64,000 nucleotides of DNA, from contig CP024846.1 of the NCBI GenBank assembly GCA_004564215.1, forward strand, positions 992,001-1,056,000, read 5' to 3'. Positions within the stretch are counted from its first letter, which is position 1. Every line of letters begins with the position of its first letter. Source of the DNA: Beijerinckiaceae bacterium (GTDB lineage Bacteria > Pseudomonadota > Alphaproteobacteria > Rhizobiales > Beijerinckiaceae). Of the stretch, positions 9,786 through 18,824 are shown piece by piece. The notes under the pieces were generated by a model that ran no database searches, was not told the origin of the DNA, and was given only the letters and a program-made list of their open reading frames with translations. The position numbers and the translations under genes were made by a program.

Positions 9786-10532
9786 TTATTTTTGCGGGGA
9801 GAGTGAGCCCACGGCGGCTATTTCAGCGACGATCGCGTCAGCCGCCGCGCGTGGATCCTTGGCCTGAGTGACCGGTCGCCCAACCACGAGATAATCCGCG
9901 CCAGCGGCAATGGCCGCGGCTGGAGTCATTGTTCGTTTCTGGTCGGCGACCTCAGAGCCAGCGGGCCTGATTCCGGGTGTCACCAGTATCATGCTGGGTC
10001 CGACTGCGGCCCGAATGTTGCTAGCTTCCTCCGCAGAAAGGATCAGGCCATCGAGGTGGGCTGCCCGAGCCTGCGCCGCCCGGCGCGCCACCAAGTCTCG
10101 GACGCCATAAGCATATCCGGCCTCGGCAAGGTCGCGATCATCGCAAGAAGTCAAAACGGTCACTCCGAGAATCTTCAGCGACGAGCCAGCAGTGGCGGCT
10201 TTGGCCGCCTTCATCGTCTGCGGATAGGCATGGACCGTCAGGAATCGGGCGCCAAGGTCGGCCACCCGGCCGCAGGCGCGCGTCACAGTCGTCGGAATAT
10301 CGTGCAGTTTAAGATCGAGAAAAACATGCTTGCCCGATTTGATCAGCTCTTGGGCCAACGGCAGGCCGCCGCCATAGGCGAGCTCCAGGCCGATCTTATA
10401 AAAGCTTACGCTGTCGTCGAGGACTGCCACCAGCTCTTCGGCTTGGCGCGGCGTCGCGAAATCCAATGCAATGATCAGTTTCTCGCGGGCGACTGACGCC
10501 TCCCTTGGAGGAAGGACAGCGGCCGCGCTCAT
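9786..10532 (-). CDS. pyrF: Orotidine 5'-phosphate decarboxylase PyrF
   Basis: Last step of UMP synthesis de novo. From the ATG at 10532 the protein is 248 residues ([12 protein letters not shown]..), close to the usual 230-240 plus a short N-terminal extension. It has [17 protein letters not shown], the catalytic Lys-Asp region [21 protein letters not shown], and the C-terminal phosphate-binding VTPGIRP and [14 protein letters not shown]. This start lies one base after the stop of the upstream methyltransferase gene, so the two are probably coupled; a longer frame reading into that gene is not needed. Confidence 0.93.
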   Translation of the reverse strand: MSAAAVLPPREASVAREKLIIALDFATPRQAEELVAVLDDSVSFYKIGLELAYGGGLPLAQELIKSGKHVFLDLKLHDIPTTVTRACGRVADLGARFLTVHAYPQTMKAAKAATAGSSLKILGVTVLTSCDDRDLAEAGYAYGVRDLVARRAAQARAAHLDGLILSAEEASNIRAAVGPSMILVTPGIRPAGSEVADQKRTMTPAAAIAAGADYLVVGRPVTQAKDPRAAADAIVAEIAAVGSLSPQK

Positions 10533-10533
10533 G

Positions 10534-11343
10534 TCACGGCCGGCGCGACTTTTCGAGGTCGGAATTTTTGCGCGAAGCTTTCGGCGCAGGCTGTGCCCGC
10601 CCACCCCTGCGCCCCTTCGGTCCGAGATCGAATTGAAGTCTGGCTTTGGCTGCCGCCAACTCTCTCTTCAGGTCGAGATGAATTTTTTCGGTGCCCATGC
10701 GCAGCCTGTCGAAAAACTCTTGGGCCGGATTTTGCCGCTTTTGCGGCTCCGTATCGCCTTCGCGCAACGGACGATAGACCCACACCCTCGCCGGAGGCAG
10801 ATTTAACCAAACAGGCGGAGAGGCCTCGGTGTGAAAACTGATGGCCGACTTATCGCGCGGCATGGGCGAAGCGGGACCATAGGTGAATTGGATAAAACAG
10901 CCGTCCGGCTCCATGCAATTGAACGCATCGGCGAGGAGCGCAAGCCTTTGTATTTCCGGTTTCATCAAAAGCGGCAAACTGGAGACGACGGCGACGGCGG
11001 GCTGACCGAGCCTCTCGCCCAAGGTTTCCGAGAGATTGTAGGCGTCCCCCTTGATGATGTGAACGCCGGGAAAGCGCCGGCCCAAGAGCTTGCAGAAGCC
11101 AGCATCGAATTCCACAAGGTACAGCCGTTCAGGTGCGACGCCGCGCTCCAGAAGCGCTTCCGTAATGGCTCCGGTTCCCGGTCCAAGCTCGATGATCGGA
11201 CCTTCGGCGAGCGGATCGACGTAGCGCGCCATCATACGCGCCAGCGACCGCCCCGAGGGCGACACCGCCCCGGCGATCATCGGATTATCGAGCCATGATC
11301 TGAAGAACCGCGCCTCGTCGGCGATCCGCCGCTCGATCGGCAT
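10534..11343 (-). CDS. PmtA-like phospholipid N-methyltransferase (class I SAM fold)
   Basis: Probable S-adenosylmethionine-dependent methyltransferase of the Rhizobiales PmtA type, which methylates phosphatidylethanolamine toward phosphatidylcholine at the membrane. The 269-residue frame from ATG 11343 shows [20 protein letters not shown], the SAM loop [42 protein letters not shown] and [13 protein letters not shown], all typical of that family. The last 50 residues are a basic Lys/Arg-rich tail, longer than usual. A TTG at 11394 would add 17 residues without a clear ribosome site. It lies between dnaJ and pyrF, the position where pmtA-like genes are often found. Substrate is inferred from family only. 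Confidence 0.72.
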   Translation of the reverse strand: MPIERRIADEARFFRSWLDNPMIAGAVSPSGRSLARMMARYVDPLAEGPIIELGPGTGAITEALLERGVAPERLYLVEFDAGFCKLLGRRFPGVHIIKGDAYNLSETLGERLGQPAVAVVSSLPLLMKPEIQRLALLADAFNCMEPDGCFIQFTYGPASPMPRDKSAISFHTEASPPVWLNLPPARVWVYRPLREGDTEPQKRQNPAQEFFDRLRMGTEKIHLDLKRELAAAKARLQFDLGPKGRRGGRAQPAPKASRKNSDLEKSRRP

Positions 11344-11515
11344 ATTGGGCTTTTTTGAATCGCGCCGGTTCGAGCGGGAAGGTTGGCTATGCAATAGGTT
11401 TGTCCTTGCTTCGCGTAATGGATGGAGCGCTGCTAGCGCAATGCGCCAACGAAGAGCGAGGCGTCAACAAACACAATTGGAGGAAACGGGCAAGTGCCTC
11501 CCGCGGAATCCAAGG

Positions 11516-12643
11516 TCACTGCCCGCTCAAATTCTCAAAAAAGTCCTTCATCTTAGCAAAGAAACCCGTGGATTCAGGATGGGTCTTTGTCGACGACAGA
11601 CTTTCGAACTCGGCGAGCAGTTCCCGTTGCCGCTTGGTCAAACTTTGCGGCGTTTCCGCGGTCACCTGGATGTATAGATCGCCGATATCTCGCGAACGCA
11701 GCACCGGCATGCCCTTGTTCTTCAGCTTGAACTGTCTGCCGGACTGAGTTCCTTCGGGTATCTTGACCTTAGCTTCGCCACCATCGAGCGTGTGCACGCT
11801 CAGTTCGGCGCCAAGCGCCGCCTGAACCATCGAAATCGGAACCCGGCAGAACAGATCGGCGCCATCCCGTTGGAAAAACGGATGTGGCTTCGTTGACACG
11901 AAAATATAGAGATCGCCCGCCGGGCCGCCCTTGGCTCCGGCCTCGCCCTCACCTCCAAGACGGATCCGCGTGCCGTCCTCGACACCGGGCGGGATGTTGA
12001 CCGAAAGGTTGCGCTCCTGGGTCACGCGGCCCGAACCACCGCAGGGATGACAGGGATCATCGATGATTTCGCCCCGGCCATGACAATTGGGACAGGTCCG
12101 CTCGATTGCAAAAAACCCTTGCTGCGCCCGAACACGGCCATGCCCGGCGCACGTCTGACAAACCCGCGGCTTCGCGCCCGGCTTGGCGCCGGACCCTGCA
12201 CATGCCTCGCAGGTGACCGAAGCTGGCAGGGTGAGCGACGCAGTCTTGCCGTGAAACGCTTCTTCTAATGTGATCTCCATATTGTAACGGAGATCCGAGC
12301 CCCGCGCCGGCCCCCTGCGCCCGCCGCCTCGCCGCGCGCCCATGACGTCGCCGAACAGATCGTCGAAAATATCTGCCATCGACGCGGCAAAACCATCGCC
12401 ACCGGCTCCGAACCCGCCGTGCTCGAAAGCGCTATGCCCATAGCGATCATAGGCTGCCCGCTTCTGTGAATCGGACAAGACCTGATAGGCTTCGTTTAGT
12501 TCCTTGAATTGAATTTCGGCTTCCGCATTGTCGGGATTGCGGTCAGGATGACATTGCATCGCCGCCTTGCGGAACGCGGATTTCATTTCTGTATCGGTAC
12601 AGGTCTTGGAAACGCCAAGGATTTCGTAATAGTCCCGTCTCAT
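11516..12643 (-). CDS. dnaJ: Chaperone protein DnaJ
   Basis: Hsp40 co-chaperone that delivers substrates to DnaK and stimulates its ATPase. From ATG 12643 it is 375 residues, the normal length: J domain [11 protein letters not shown] with the HPD motif in CHPDRNPD, a Gly/Phe linker ([13 protein letters not shown]), four zinc repeats ([32 protein letters not shown]), and the C-terminal substrate domains. An ATG seven codons upstream is possible but departs from the family N-terminus. It lies downstream of dnaK on the same strand, 289 bp away with a strong hairpin between them. Confidence 0.95.
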   Translation of the reverse strand: MRRDYYEILGVSKTCTDTEMKSAFRKAAMQCHPDRNPDNAEAEIQFKELNEAYQVLSDSQKRAAYDRYGHSAFEHGGFGAGGDGFAASMADIFDDLFGDVMGARRGGGRRGPARGSDLRYNMEITLEEAFHGKTASLTLPASVTCEACAGSGAKPGAKPRVCQTCAGHGRVRAQQGFFAIERTCPNCHGRGEIIDDPCHPCGGSGRVTQERNLSVNIPPGVEDGTRIRLGGEGEAGAKGGPAGDLYIFVSTKPHPFFQRDGADLFCRVPISMVQAALGAELSVHTLDGGEAKVKIPEGTQSGRQFKLKNKGMPVLRSRDIGDLYIQVTAETPQSLTKRQRELLAEFESLSSTKTHPESTGFFAKMKDFFENLSGQ

Positions 12644-12870
12644 CGTCGTTCGCGTTCCGATCATTATACCGCTTGGCCTCCCGCTGGATGCGTTCTACAC
12701 GCGGTCCCTTCATACAGCCCAGTCACAGCGCCGCCAACCGGAGCATAAACGCTGCAGAAGACGAGGTCGAGGTGCCCCTCGGCATAATCACCGTGCCCGG
12801 AGGCCCGGCACCGCCAAAGCTGCGCTTGTTTCGCGCGTCCCCCACGCCGATACGAAGATGCAATCCCAAG

Positions 12871-12896
12871 GCCATTTCCGCACCAGCGGAAATGGC
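12871..12896 (-). terminator. Perfect hairpin between dnaK and dnaJ
   Basis: GCCATTTCCGC and GCGGAAATGGC form an 11-bp perfect stem around a 4-base loop, 37 bp beyond the dnaK stop. No T-run follows on the dnaK strand, so it is not a canonical intrinsic terminator. It may attenuate read-through or protect the 3' end of a processed dnaK mRNA, lowering dnaJ relative to dnaK (inference). Confidence 0.55.
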
Positions 12897-12932
12897 TCAG
12901 GATCGCTTCAATATCGGCTCCGGCCGTAATTC

Positions 12933-14843
12933 TTAGGCCGATTTCTTCTTGTCGTCGGGGCCGACTTCCTTGAAGTCCGCATCGATGACATCGTCCTTGC
13001 TCTCGCCCTGGGCGCCGCCTTCTGCGCCGGGTTCAGAACCCTGGGCCTTATACATCGCCTCGCCGAGCTTCATGGAAGCTTGCACGAGATCATTCGTCTT
13101 GGCCTTGATCCCTTCGACGTCTTCGCCTTCCAATTCCGTTTTCAAAGCGGTGATCGCAGCCTCGATCCCACTCTTGTCGGATTCGGCCACCTTTGACCCG
13201 AATTCCGCCAAGGACTTCTGGGCGGTGTGAATCATCGCCTCGGCATGGTTCTTGGCGTCGACAAGTTCGCGGCGCTTTTTGTCTTCGGATGCATGGGATT
13301 CGGCGTCCTTCACCATTTTGTCGATATCGGCATCGGTGAGACCGCCCGAGGCTTGGATCCGGATCTGTTGTTCCTTGTTGGTCGCCTTGTCTTTCGCCGA
13401 CACATTGACAATGCCATTGGCGTCAATATCGAAGGTGACTTCGATCTGCGGCACGCCGCGCGGAGCGCTCGGAATTCCGACAAGATCGAATTGGCCAAGC
13501 AGCTTGTTGTCCGCGGCCATTTCGCGCTCGCCCTGGAAAACCCTGATGGTGACCGCCGTCTGATTGTCTTCCGCGGTCGAGAACACCTGGCTTTTCTTCG
13601 TCGGGATGGTCGTGTTGCGATCAATCAGTCGGGTGAAAACACCGCCGAGGGTCTCGATGCCGAGCGACAAGGGCGTCACGTCGAGCAAAAGCACATCCTT
13701 GACGTCGCCCTGGAGGACGCCGGCTTGAACCGCCGCGCCGATCGCGACCACTTCGTCGGGATTGACGCCTTTGTGCAGTTCCTTGCCGAAGAAGCTGCGC
13801 ACGACCTCTTGGACCTTCGGCATGCGCGTCATGCCGCCGACGAGAACCACTTCGTTGATCTCGCCCGCCGTCAGGCCCGCATCCTTCAAAGCCTTGCGGC
13901 ACGGTTCAACGGTCTTTTGAATCAGATCATCGACGAGCGCCTCGAATTTCGCGCGGGTCAGCTTCAGGGTGAGATGCTTCGGCCCCGTCGCGTCGGCGGT
14001 GATATAGGGCAAATTGATTTCGGTTTGGGTCGCCGAAGACAGTTCGATCTTGGCTTTTTCGGCAGCTTCCTTCAGCCGCTGCAGAGCGAGCTTGTCCTTC
14101 TTGAGGTCGATCCCATTGTCCTTCTTGAATTCATCCGCGAGATATTCGACGAGGCGCGTGTCGAAGTCCTCACCTCCCAAGAAGGTGTCGCCATTCGTCG
14201 ACTTCACTTCAAAGACGCCGTCGCCGATTTCAAGGATGGAAATGTCGAACGTGCCACCGCCGAGATCGTAGACCGCGATAATCCCCGAGCCCTTCTTGTC
14301 GAGGCCATAGGCGAGCGCCGCCGCGGTCGGTTCGTTGATGATGCGCAAAACCTCGAGGCCGGCGATCTTGCCGGCATCCTTGGTAGCCTGACGCTGAGCA
14401 TCGTTGAAATAGGCGGGAACGGTGATCACCGCCTGGCTCACCGGCTGACCGAGATAGGCTTCCGCGGTCTCTTTCATTTTTTGCAGAACGAAAGCGGAAA
14501 TCTGCGACGGAGAATATTGCTTGCCGTCGGCCTCGACCCAGGCGTCGCCATTGGAGGCGCGAATGATCTTGTAGGGAACGAGACCCATGTCCTTTTTGGT
14601 CATCGGATCGTCAAAAGTCCGCCCGATGAGCCGTTTAATCGCGAAGAATGTCCGTTCCGGATTGGTGACGCCCTGCCGTTTGGCGGGCTGCCCGACGAGA
14701 CGTTCCCCGTCATCTGTAAATGCGACGATCGACGGCGTAGTCCGAGCACCTTCGGCGTTCTCGATAACTTTCGGCGTCGCACCTTCCATGATCGCCACAC
14801 AAGAATTGGTGGTACCGAGGTCGATTCCGATTACTTTTCCCAT
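12933..14843 (-). CDS. dnaK: Chaperone protein DnaK (Hsp70)
   Basis: ATP-driven protein-folding chaperone. The 636-residue product from ATG 14843 begins [15 protein letters not shown] and shows the Hsp70 signatures: the phosphate loops, [17 protein letters not shown], and [12 protein letters not shown]. The substrate-binding domain has [17 protein letters not shown], and the C-terminal tail is acidic with [15 protein letters not shown] precedes the chosen ATG; the frame is open further upstream but that portion runs through the promoter. A consensus RpoH-type promoter lies at 14976-15003. dnaJ follows on the same strand. Confidence 0.97.
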   Translation of the reverse strand: MGKVIGIDLGTTNSCVAIMEGATPKVIENAEGARTTPSIVAFTDDGERLVGQPAKRQGVTNPERTFFAIKRLIGRTFDDPMTKKDMGLVPYKIIRASNGDAWVEADGKQYSPSQISAFVLQKMKETAEAYLGQPVSQAVITVPAYFNDAQRQATKDAGKIAGLEVLRIINEPTAAALAYGLDKKGSGIIAVYDLGGGTFDISILEIGDGVFEVKSTNGDTFLGGEDFDTRLVEYLADEFKKDNGIDLKKDKLALQRLKEAAEKAKIELSSATQTEINLPYITADATGPKHLTLKLTRAKFEALVDDLIQKTVEPCRKALKDAGLTAGEINEVVLVGGMTRMPKVQEVVRSFFGKELHKGVNPDEVVAIGAAVQAGVLQGDVKDVLLLDVTPLSLGIETLGGVFTRLIDRNTTIPTKKSQVFSTAEDNQTAVTIRVFQGEREMAADNKLLGQFDLVGIPSAPRGVPQIEVTFDIDANGIVNVSAKDKATNKEQQIRIQASGGLTDADIDKMVKDAESHASEDKKRRELVDAKNHAEAMIHTAQKSLAEFGSKVAESDKSGIEAAITALKTELEGEDVEGIKAKTNDLVQASMKLGEAMYKAQGSEPGAEGGAQGESKDDVIDADFKEVGPDDKKKSA

Positions 14844-14975
14844 GATTTGTTCTTCCTTTCGATCCGCAAGACCACCGGATCCCGAAGCGATCCGGCAAAT
14901 GGGCGGACGGACTTCCGCCCGGTCCCCGATTGAGTTCAAATTGGTATCGCCGCGTACGAACGCAAGATGCGCCGT

Positions 14976-15003
14976 ATATAAGAGGACCGTCGAGACGCGC
15001 AAG
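14976..15003 (-). promoter_or_regulatory. RpoH (sigma-32)-type heat-shock promoter of dnaK
   Basis: On the reverse strand a -35 CTTG (15003-15000), exactly 17 bases, then a -10 CTTATAT (14982-14976). This equals the alphaproteobacterial RpoH consensus CTTG-N17-CYTATNT at every specified base. It sits 133 bp upstream of the dnaK ATG. The transcription start would be near 14968 (inference). Confidence 0.82.
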
Positions 15004-15182
15004 ACGAAGGTTTGGGCGGCCTCAACCCATCCAATCGATTCGGCAAGCCCAAGATAGCCCAGTTTGTTGACCAAAATCCGGTAAGTTTGCCTTGATTAGA
15101 CGGTCTAGTCGCGACAAATCTGCCTATATGCGGTATAAAATGGTATCTTGCCGCCGCATTTCTCCTCCGGGCGGGCTTTCCG

Positions 15183-16109
15183 TTGAAACATTTTCTTCTA
15201 CTTGCGCTTCTGGTCTTGGTCGCGGCGCCGGAAACGGCCCGGGCTCAACTCATGCTTCCCGGAGCGCTGCAAGCGATGCCGGAAGCGGGGCTCCCGTCGT
15301 CCGACCCCGCCGGCCCCGCAGCCGGAAAAGCAAAACTGGCCGACCTGAAGCCACCCGGCGAAGAAACGATTTTAGGCCGCGAACTGGCTCATGACGGCCT
15401 CGCTGGGAGCATCGCGTTTCGGCACGATGCAAACAAGCTTCTTGAGATTACCCGCCTGACGATCCCTGGCGAAGCCATATCGCATCCGGGCGAGCCTTGC
15501 CGCGTAGACGTGGTTTCACAGGCGCCCATTTCCGCAAAGTTCAGCGGCCGGCCTGCCGGCGTATCTCGCTATGAGGTCGAAATCGAAGCCTGCCCCTTTT
15601 CCTTCGAGGTTTTGGAGGAAGCCGTCCTGATCACTCGCATACCGCAAACATGTGATTTCGCAGCGGCGGATTGCCGTGCGGATCCAACTGGACTGTGGGG
15701 ACCCGCCGGCAGCTCAATCGGTTCGGATCAGGAAAAGCTGTTGGAGCGAGACCGCGGCCGCGCGGAGGCCAGCATGCGCGCCCGATTCCATACCTTGCTG
15801 GCGAGCGTCGGCAAGGATAAGAACGCCGTCAAGAAAATCGCTGGAGAACAGGCCGGATTTTCGTCTTTGCGCGAGGTCACCTGCCGCAATTATGCGCGCG
15901 AAGATGTGCATGGGTTTTGCGCGCTTCGCATCACGCAGGCGCGGGCGCTTGCCCTGCAGGCGGCGTTCGCGGGATACACGAAGGACCAGGCAGGAAGCAC
16001 CGCAAGGTCAACGGCGAAACATAGCGCCAAGTCGGTCTATAAGCCCGAGTCGAAGCCCAATGCGGGCGTCCCGCCCGCAACGCCTCCAATAAGCGAAGTG
16101 CAGCATTAA
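15183..16109 (+). CDS. Hypothetical secreted protein
   Basis: Not recognised. The frame of 308 residues starts with TTG at 15183 and reads LKHFLLLALLVLVAAPETARAQ, a clear Sec signal peptide with probable cleavage after ARA. The mature part has an acidic/Pro-rich first section (PGALQAMPEAGLPSSDPAG), a beta-rich middle with cysteines in GEPCRVDVV, EACPFSF, TCDFAAADC, and a basic Ser/Lys-rich C-terminus. The even number of cysteines suggests periplasmic disulfides. No ATG lies upstream in frame; the TTG is chosen because it keeps the signal peptide complete. It is divergent from dnaK. Gene reality is well supported; function unknown. Confidence 0.7.
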   Translation: MKHFLLLALLVLVAAPETARAQLMLPGALQAMPEAGLPSSDPAGPAAGKAKLADLKPPGEETILGRELAHDGLAGSIAFRHDANKLLEITRLTIPGEAISHPGEPCRVDVVSQAPISAKFSGRPAGVSRYEVEIEACPFSFEVLEEAVLITRIPQTCDFAAADCRADPTGLWGPAGSSIGSDQEKLLERDRGRAEASMRARFHTLLASVGKDKNAVKKIAGEQAGFSSLREVTCRNYAREDVHGFCALRITQARALALQAAFAGYTKDQAGSTARSTAKHSAKSVYKPESKPNAGVPPATPPISEVQH

Positions 16110-16222
16110 AGCGCTTCCCGATCAGATGGAATCATCTGATCGAAAAGGAAACGCTCAAGTTCAACGAGTTGGAGCATGTTCTGATCGAAAAAGTCGGTCA
16201 ACTTTTTCGGAACATGCTCTAG
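16110..16222. repeat. Dispersed 113-bp palindromic repeat, family 1, copy 1
   Basis: Differs at only two positions from the copy at 63763-63875. It contains two hairpins: GATCAGATG-GAAT-CATCTGATC, and GAGCATGTTC..GAACATGCTC enclosing CGAAAAAGT-CGGTCA-ACTTTTTCG. It begins right after the stop of the upstream secreted-protein gene and lies in the leader of the DUF4142 gene. Confidence 0.92.
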
Positions 16223-16302
16223 CCTCCGCGGCAAGAAGCTCGATGTCCATGACTAGATGGCGCGGAAATCCACGGCCTTCGCATTGTAAACGGAGTGGCA
16301 CA

Positions 16303-16911
16303 GTGACAAAGGGATACAAGCTGGTGCGCCTGCTCTTGGCTCAATCGATGATCGCCGCGGCGGCGGCGGGCCCGATCATGGCGCAAACGGCGACAGACCC
16401 CAATCCGCCGGCCGATTCTTCCGTTGCGAAGCCAAATAACACGGAACTGACGAGGCAATTTGTTGCCGGCGCCATTCCGAGCGCCAATTTCGTGGCAGCC
16501 GCAAGCCGAATGGCGATCGCCCACTCTTCCAACAGCAAAATCCGTGACTTGGCGGGGGACCTCGCCAAGAACCAAACAACAGTTGCCAATTCGCTGGCAA
16601 GCTGGGTCAATGTGAGCGGTCCTGTCGTGACCCTTCGCTCTCCCCTTACGGGCCGGATCGGCCCCGGCGCCCCAAAAGTGTCGGCGCCGCGCATGCTGCC
16701 GGCGCAAGTAACCAATCTCCAGAAGCTTTCGACCTCCCAGGGCCACGCCTTCGATACGCTTTATGTTTCAAGTTTGATGGAGGCATTGGTCCAGCTGCAG
16801 ATTTTATATCGTGATTTTGCCAAGACCGATGGCGATCCCGGCCTGCGAGCGATCGCGGACCGCGAACTACCGATGGTCGAGCACGCAATTTCGGCCCTCG
16901 ATTCGCTTTGA
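16303..16911 (+). CDS. DUF4142 family exported protein
   Basis: Probable periplasmic protein of the DUF4142 ferritin-like helical family, whose function is unproven. From GTG 16303 it has 202 residues; GGAG lies seven bases upstream. The N-terminus YKLVRLLLAQSMIAAAAAGPIMAQ is a signal peptide. The mature part is helical: FVAGAIPSANFVAAASRMAIAHSSN, IRDLAGDLAKNQ, and the C-terminal FDTLYVSSLMEALVQLQILYRDFA with REL near the end, the two-helix pattern of the family. The in-frame ATG at 16126 lies inside the repeat and would bury the signal peptide, so it is rejected. Convergent with the aminotransferase gene, stops two bases apart. Confidence 0.7.
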   Translation: MTKGYKLVRLLLAQSMIAAAAAGPIMAQTATDPNPPADSSVAKPNNTELTRQFVAGAIPSANFVAAASRMAIAHSSNSKIRDLAGDLAKNQTTVANSLASWVNVSGPVVTLRSPLTGRIGPGAPKVSAPRMLPAQVTNLQKLSTSQGHAFDTLYVSSLMEALVQLQILYRDFAKTDGDPGLRAIADRELPMVEHAISALDSL

Positions 16912-16912
16912 T

Positions 16913-18346
16913 CTACTTCGCCGAATGGGCTTTCAAGGCATGATTTGCCAAAGTCTTGCCGAGTGACCAAACTGCGCCCGGCACCCGATGGCTATCGGCG
17001 ATGACCGCATCAAAAGCGCCTTCGATCCAATCGCAATCCGCCTCCGTGATGATGAGCGAGGGGAGGAGTTTTACGGTGTGGTTTGCGTGGCCGGCCACCT
17101 GGGCGAGGATCTTATGATCCTTGAAAAGCGGGATGGTGATGAGCTGGCAAAACAAGCCAACGTTGACAGTCTCCAGCAATGTCCACGCCGCCTTGAGTTT
17201 GAGCGAACGCGGCGGTCCGAATTCGATGCCGATCATCAGCCCCTTGCCGCGCACGGTGCGGACCAGCTCGTAACGTTCCGCCATAACCTCGAAGGCAGCG
17301 AGCAGCCGCGCGCCGGTTTGCGCGGCCCTTTGAATAAGTCCTTCGGCTTCGATCACCTCCAGTGTTGCAAGGCCCGCCGCCATCGCCAGATCATTCTTGG
17401 CAAAGGTTGAGCCGTGCACCACCGCCCGGTCCATGCGATTGAATATTTTTTCGAAAATGGCTTTGCGGGTCAAAACGGCGCCAACCGGCACATGACCGCC
17501 TGAAAGGGTTTTGGCGAGCAGGACAATGTCTGGTTCCACCCCCCAATGTTCGATCGCAAGAAAGCGTCCGGTTCGCCCGAGCCCGGTCTGGATTTCGTCG
17601 GCAATAAACAGGGTGCCGTATTTTCGGCACAAGGCCTGAACGCCGCGAAGATAGAGATCGTCCGGCAGATTAACGCCCTTGCCCTGAATCGGTTCGACGA
17701 GAAAAGCAGCGACATCGCGCGACGCGAGAGCTTGTTCGAGCGCAGCGAGATCATTGAATGGAATGGCGCTGCAACCCGGCAAAAGCGCGCCAAAGCCGTC
17801 CTTGAAGATTGCGTCGCCATTGATCGACAGGGCGCCGTAGGTCAGCCCATGAAAGGCGTGATCGCAATAGACGATGCGGCCCCTTCCCGTGGCGCAGCGC
17901 GCGAATTTAATCGCGGCCTCGACAGCCTCCGAACCGGAATTGGTAAAGAAAACCTTGTCCAGAAAGGGGACGAAGCCGAGCAAACGCTCCGCGAGGAGCC
18001 CGGCAAGAACGGATAAATCCATTTGCACGAGATTGGGCAGGTCGCTGGCAAGAACGTCGCTCAAGGTTTCGCGCAGGAGAGGATGGTTGCGGCCGATCCC
18101 AAACACGCCCCAACCGCTTAAAAGGTCCAAATAGCGGGTGCCGGCGCGGTCGAATAGATATTGACCTTGGCCTGACTGAAAACCGACGTCGAAGCCGATG
18201 GTCTGCAACACACGGACCATCATCTCGTTCATGTGTTGAGTATGCAGACCATAGCGCTCGGATTCACGCTCGGCCAGCAAGGCGCCGATGTCAAAATCCC
18301 GCTCGCTCCGATCGGAACCGATGTCTTGAACCTTCGTGCTTCTCAT
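16913..18346 (-). CDS. Class III PLP-dependent aminotransferase, possibly hopanoid aminotransferase HpnO
   Basis: Aminotransferase of the acetylornithine/ornithine class with 477 residues. Visible motifs are FFTNSGSEAVEAAIKFARCATGR (PLP phosphate), YCDHAFHGLTYGALS, LFIADEIQTGLGRTGR (cofactor Asp) and VLLAKTLSGGHVPVGAV (Schiff-base Lys). The extended N-terminus with ERYGLHTQHMNEMMVRVLQTIGFDVGF and the LSGWGVFGIGRNHP segment resemble HpnO, which makes aminobacteriohopanetriol in hopanoid producers; that name is from memory of the family and no other hopanoid gene is in the window. ATG 18346 is preferred to GTG 18352 on ribosome-site spacing. Alternatives are an ornithine or 4-aminobutyrate aminotransferase. 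Confidence 0.7.
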   Translation of the reverse strand: MRSTKVQDIGSDRSERDFDIGALLAERESERYGLHTQHMNEMMVRVLQTIGFDVGFQSGQGQYLFDRAGTRYLDLLSGWGVFGIGRNHPLLRETLSDVLASDLPNLVQMDLSVLAGLLAERLLGFVPFLDKVFFTNSGSEAVEAAIKFARCATGRGRIVYCDHAFHGLTYGALSINGDAIFKDGFGALLPGCSAIPFNDLAALEQALASRDVAAFLVEPIQGKGVNLPDDLYLRGVQALCRKYGTLFIADEIQTGLGRTGRFLAIEHWGVEPDIVLLAKTLSGGHVPVGAVLTRKAIFEKIFNRMDRAVVHGSTFAKNDLAMAAGLATLEVIEAEGLIQRAAQTGARLLAAFEVMAERYELVRTVRGKGLMIGIEFGPPRSLKLKAAWTLLETVNVGLFCQLITIPLFKDHKILAQVAGHANHTVKLLPSLIITEADCDWIEGAFDAVIADSHRVPGAVWSLGKTLANHALKAHSAK

Positions 18347-18549
18347 CCCCACACCTGCCTCGCAAGCAGGACCCTAAGTCCCCGGCTTGGATACTTGCCC
18401 GCGAACCTTAGCAGTCACGGTCGGAGAAATTCAAATCCCGGCTCAGATTTGCACGGTGCGACATCGGCACGCGGCAGTCGATTTGAGCGTGCCGATTACG
18501 GAGCTACCCTCGAATTTGCGGAAATGTCTTAAGCGGACATTAATTGGAA

Positions 18550-18624
<75 letters not shown>

Positions 18625-18625
18625 C

Positions 18626-18647
18626 AGACCATGAGCGCTCATGGTCT
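18626..18647. repeat. 22-bp perfect palindrome next to tRNA-Val
   Basis: AGACCATGAGC followed directly by GCTCATGGTCT, self-complementary over 22 bases. It sits one base upstream of the tRNA 5' end on the tRNA strand. It could affect 5' processing, be an operator, or be a fragment of an intergenic repeat. Confidence 0.75.
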
Positions 18648-18665
18648 TTATCTGTTTGTTTTGTC

Positions 18666-18706
18666 GCATGATTATCCAAAAAGGCTGGAACTTCTTAGGA
18701 TCATGC
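18666..18706. repeat. Degenerate Rhizobiales-type intergenic hairpin
   Basis: GCATGAT at 18666-18672 is paired with ATCATGC at 18700-18706 around a segment reading TATCCAAAAAGGCTGGAACT. The layout resembles widespread intergenic repeats in Rhizobiales with the same ends; this is the only copy of the type I see here. Confidence 0.5.
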
Positions 18707-18824
18707 CCTAGCCCTCTCGGTTAGGATCAAGCCTCGGTCGCGAAGGGATATATCGGCTCATCCGGGTCGGCGCAAGCCACCTGGCGAGGCCGGATGAATT
18801 TTCCCCCAGGCCGGCGAAATCCTG

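Noticed and set aside
13227..14933. Long 568-residue open frame on the + strand opposite dnaK
   Set aside because: It is the antisense shadow of dnaK; the leftward frame has unmistakable Hsp70 motifs, and the antisense product is His/Asp/Arg-rich without known domains.
14844..15074. N-terminal extension of dnaK
   Set aside because: It would read through the RpoH promoter and precede the normal [10 protein letters not shown] start, which has its own ribosome site.
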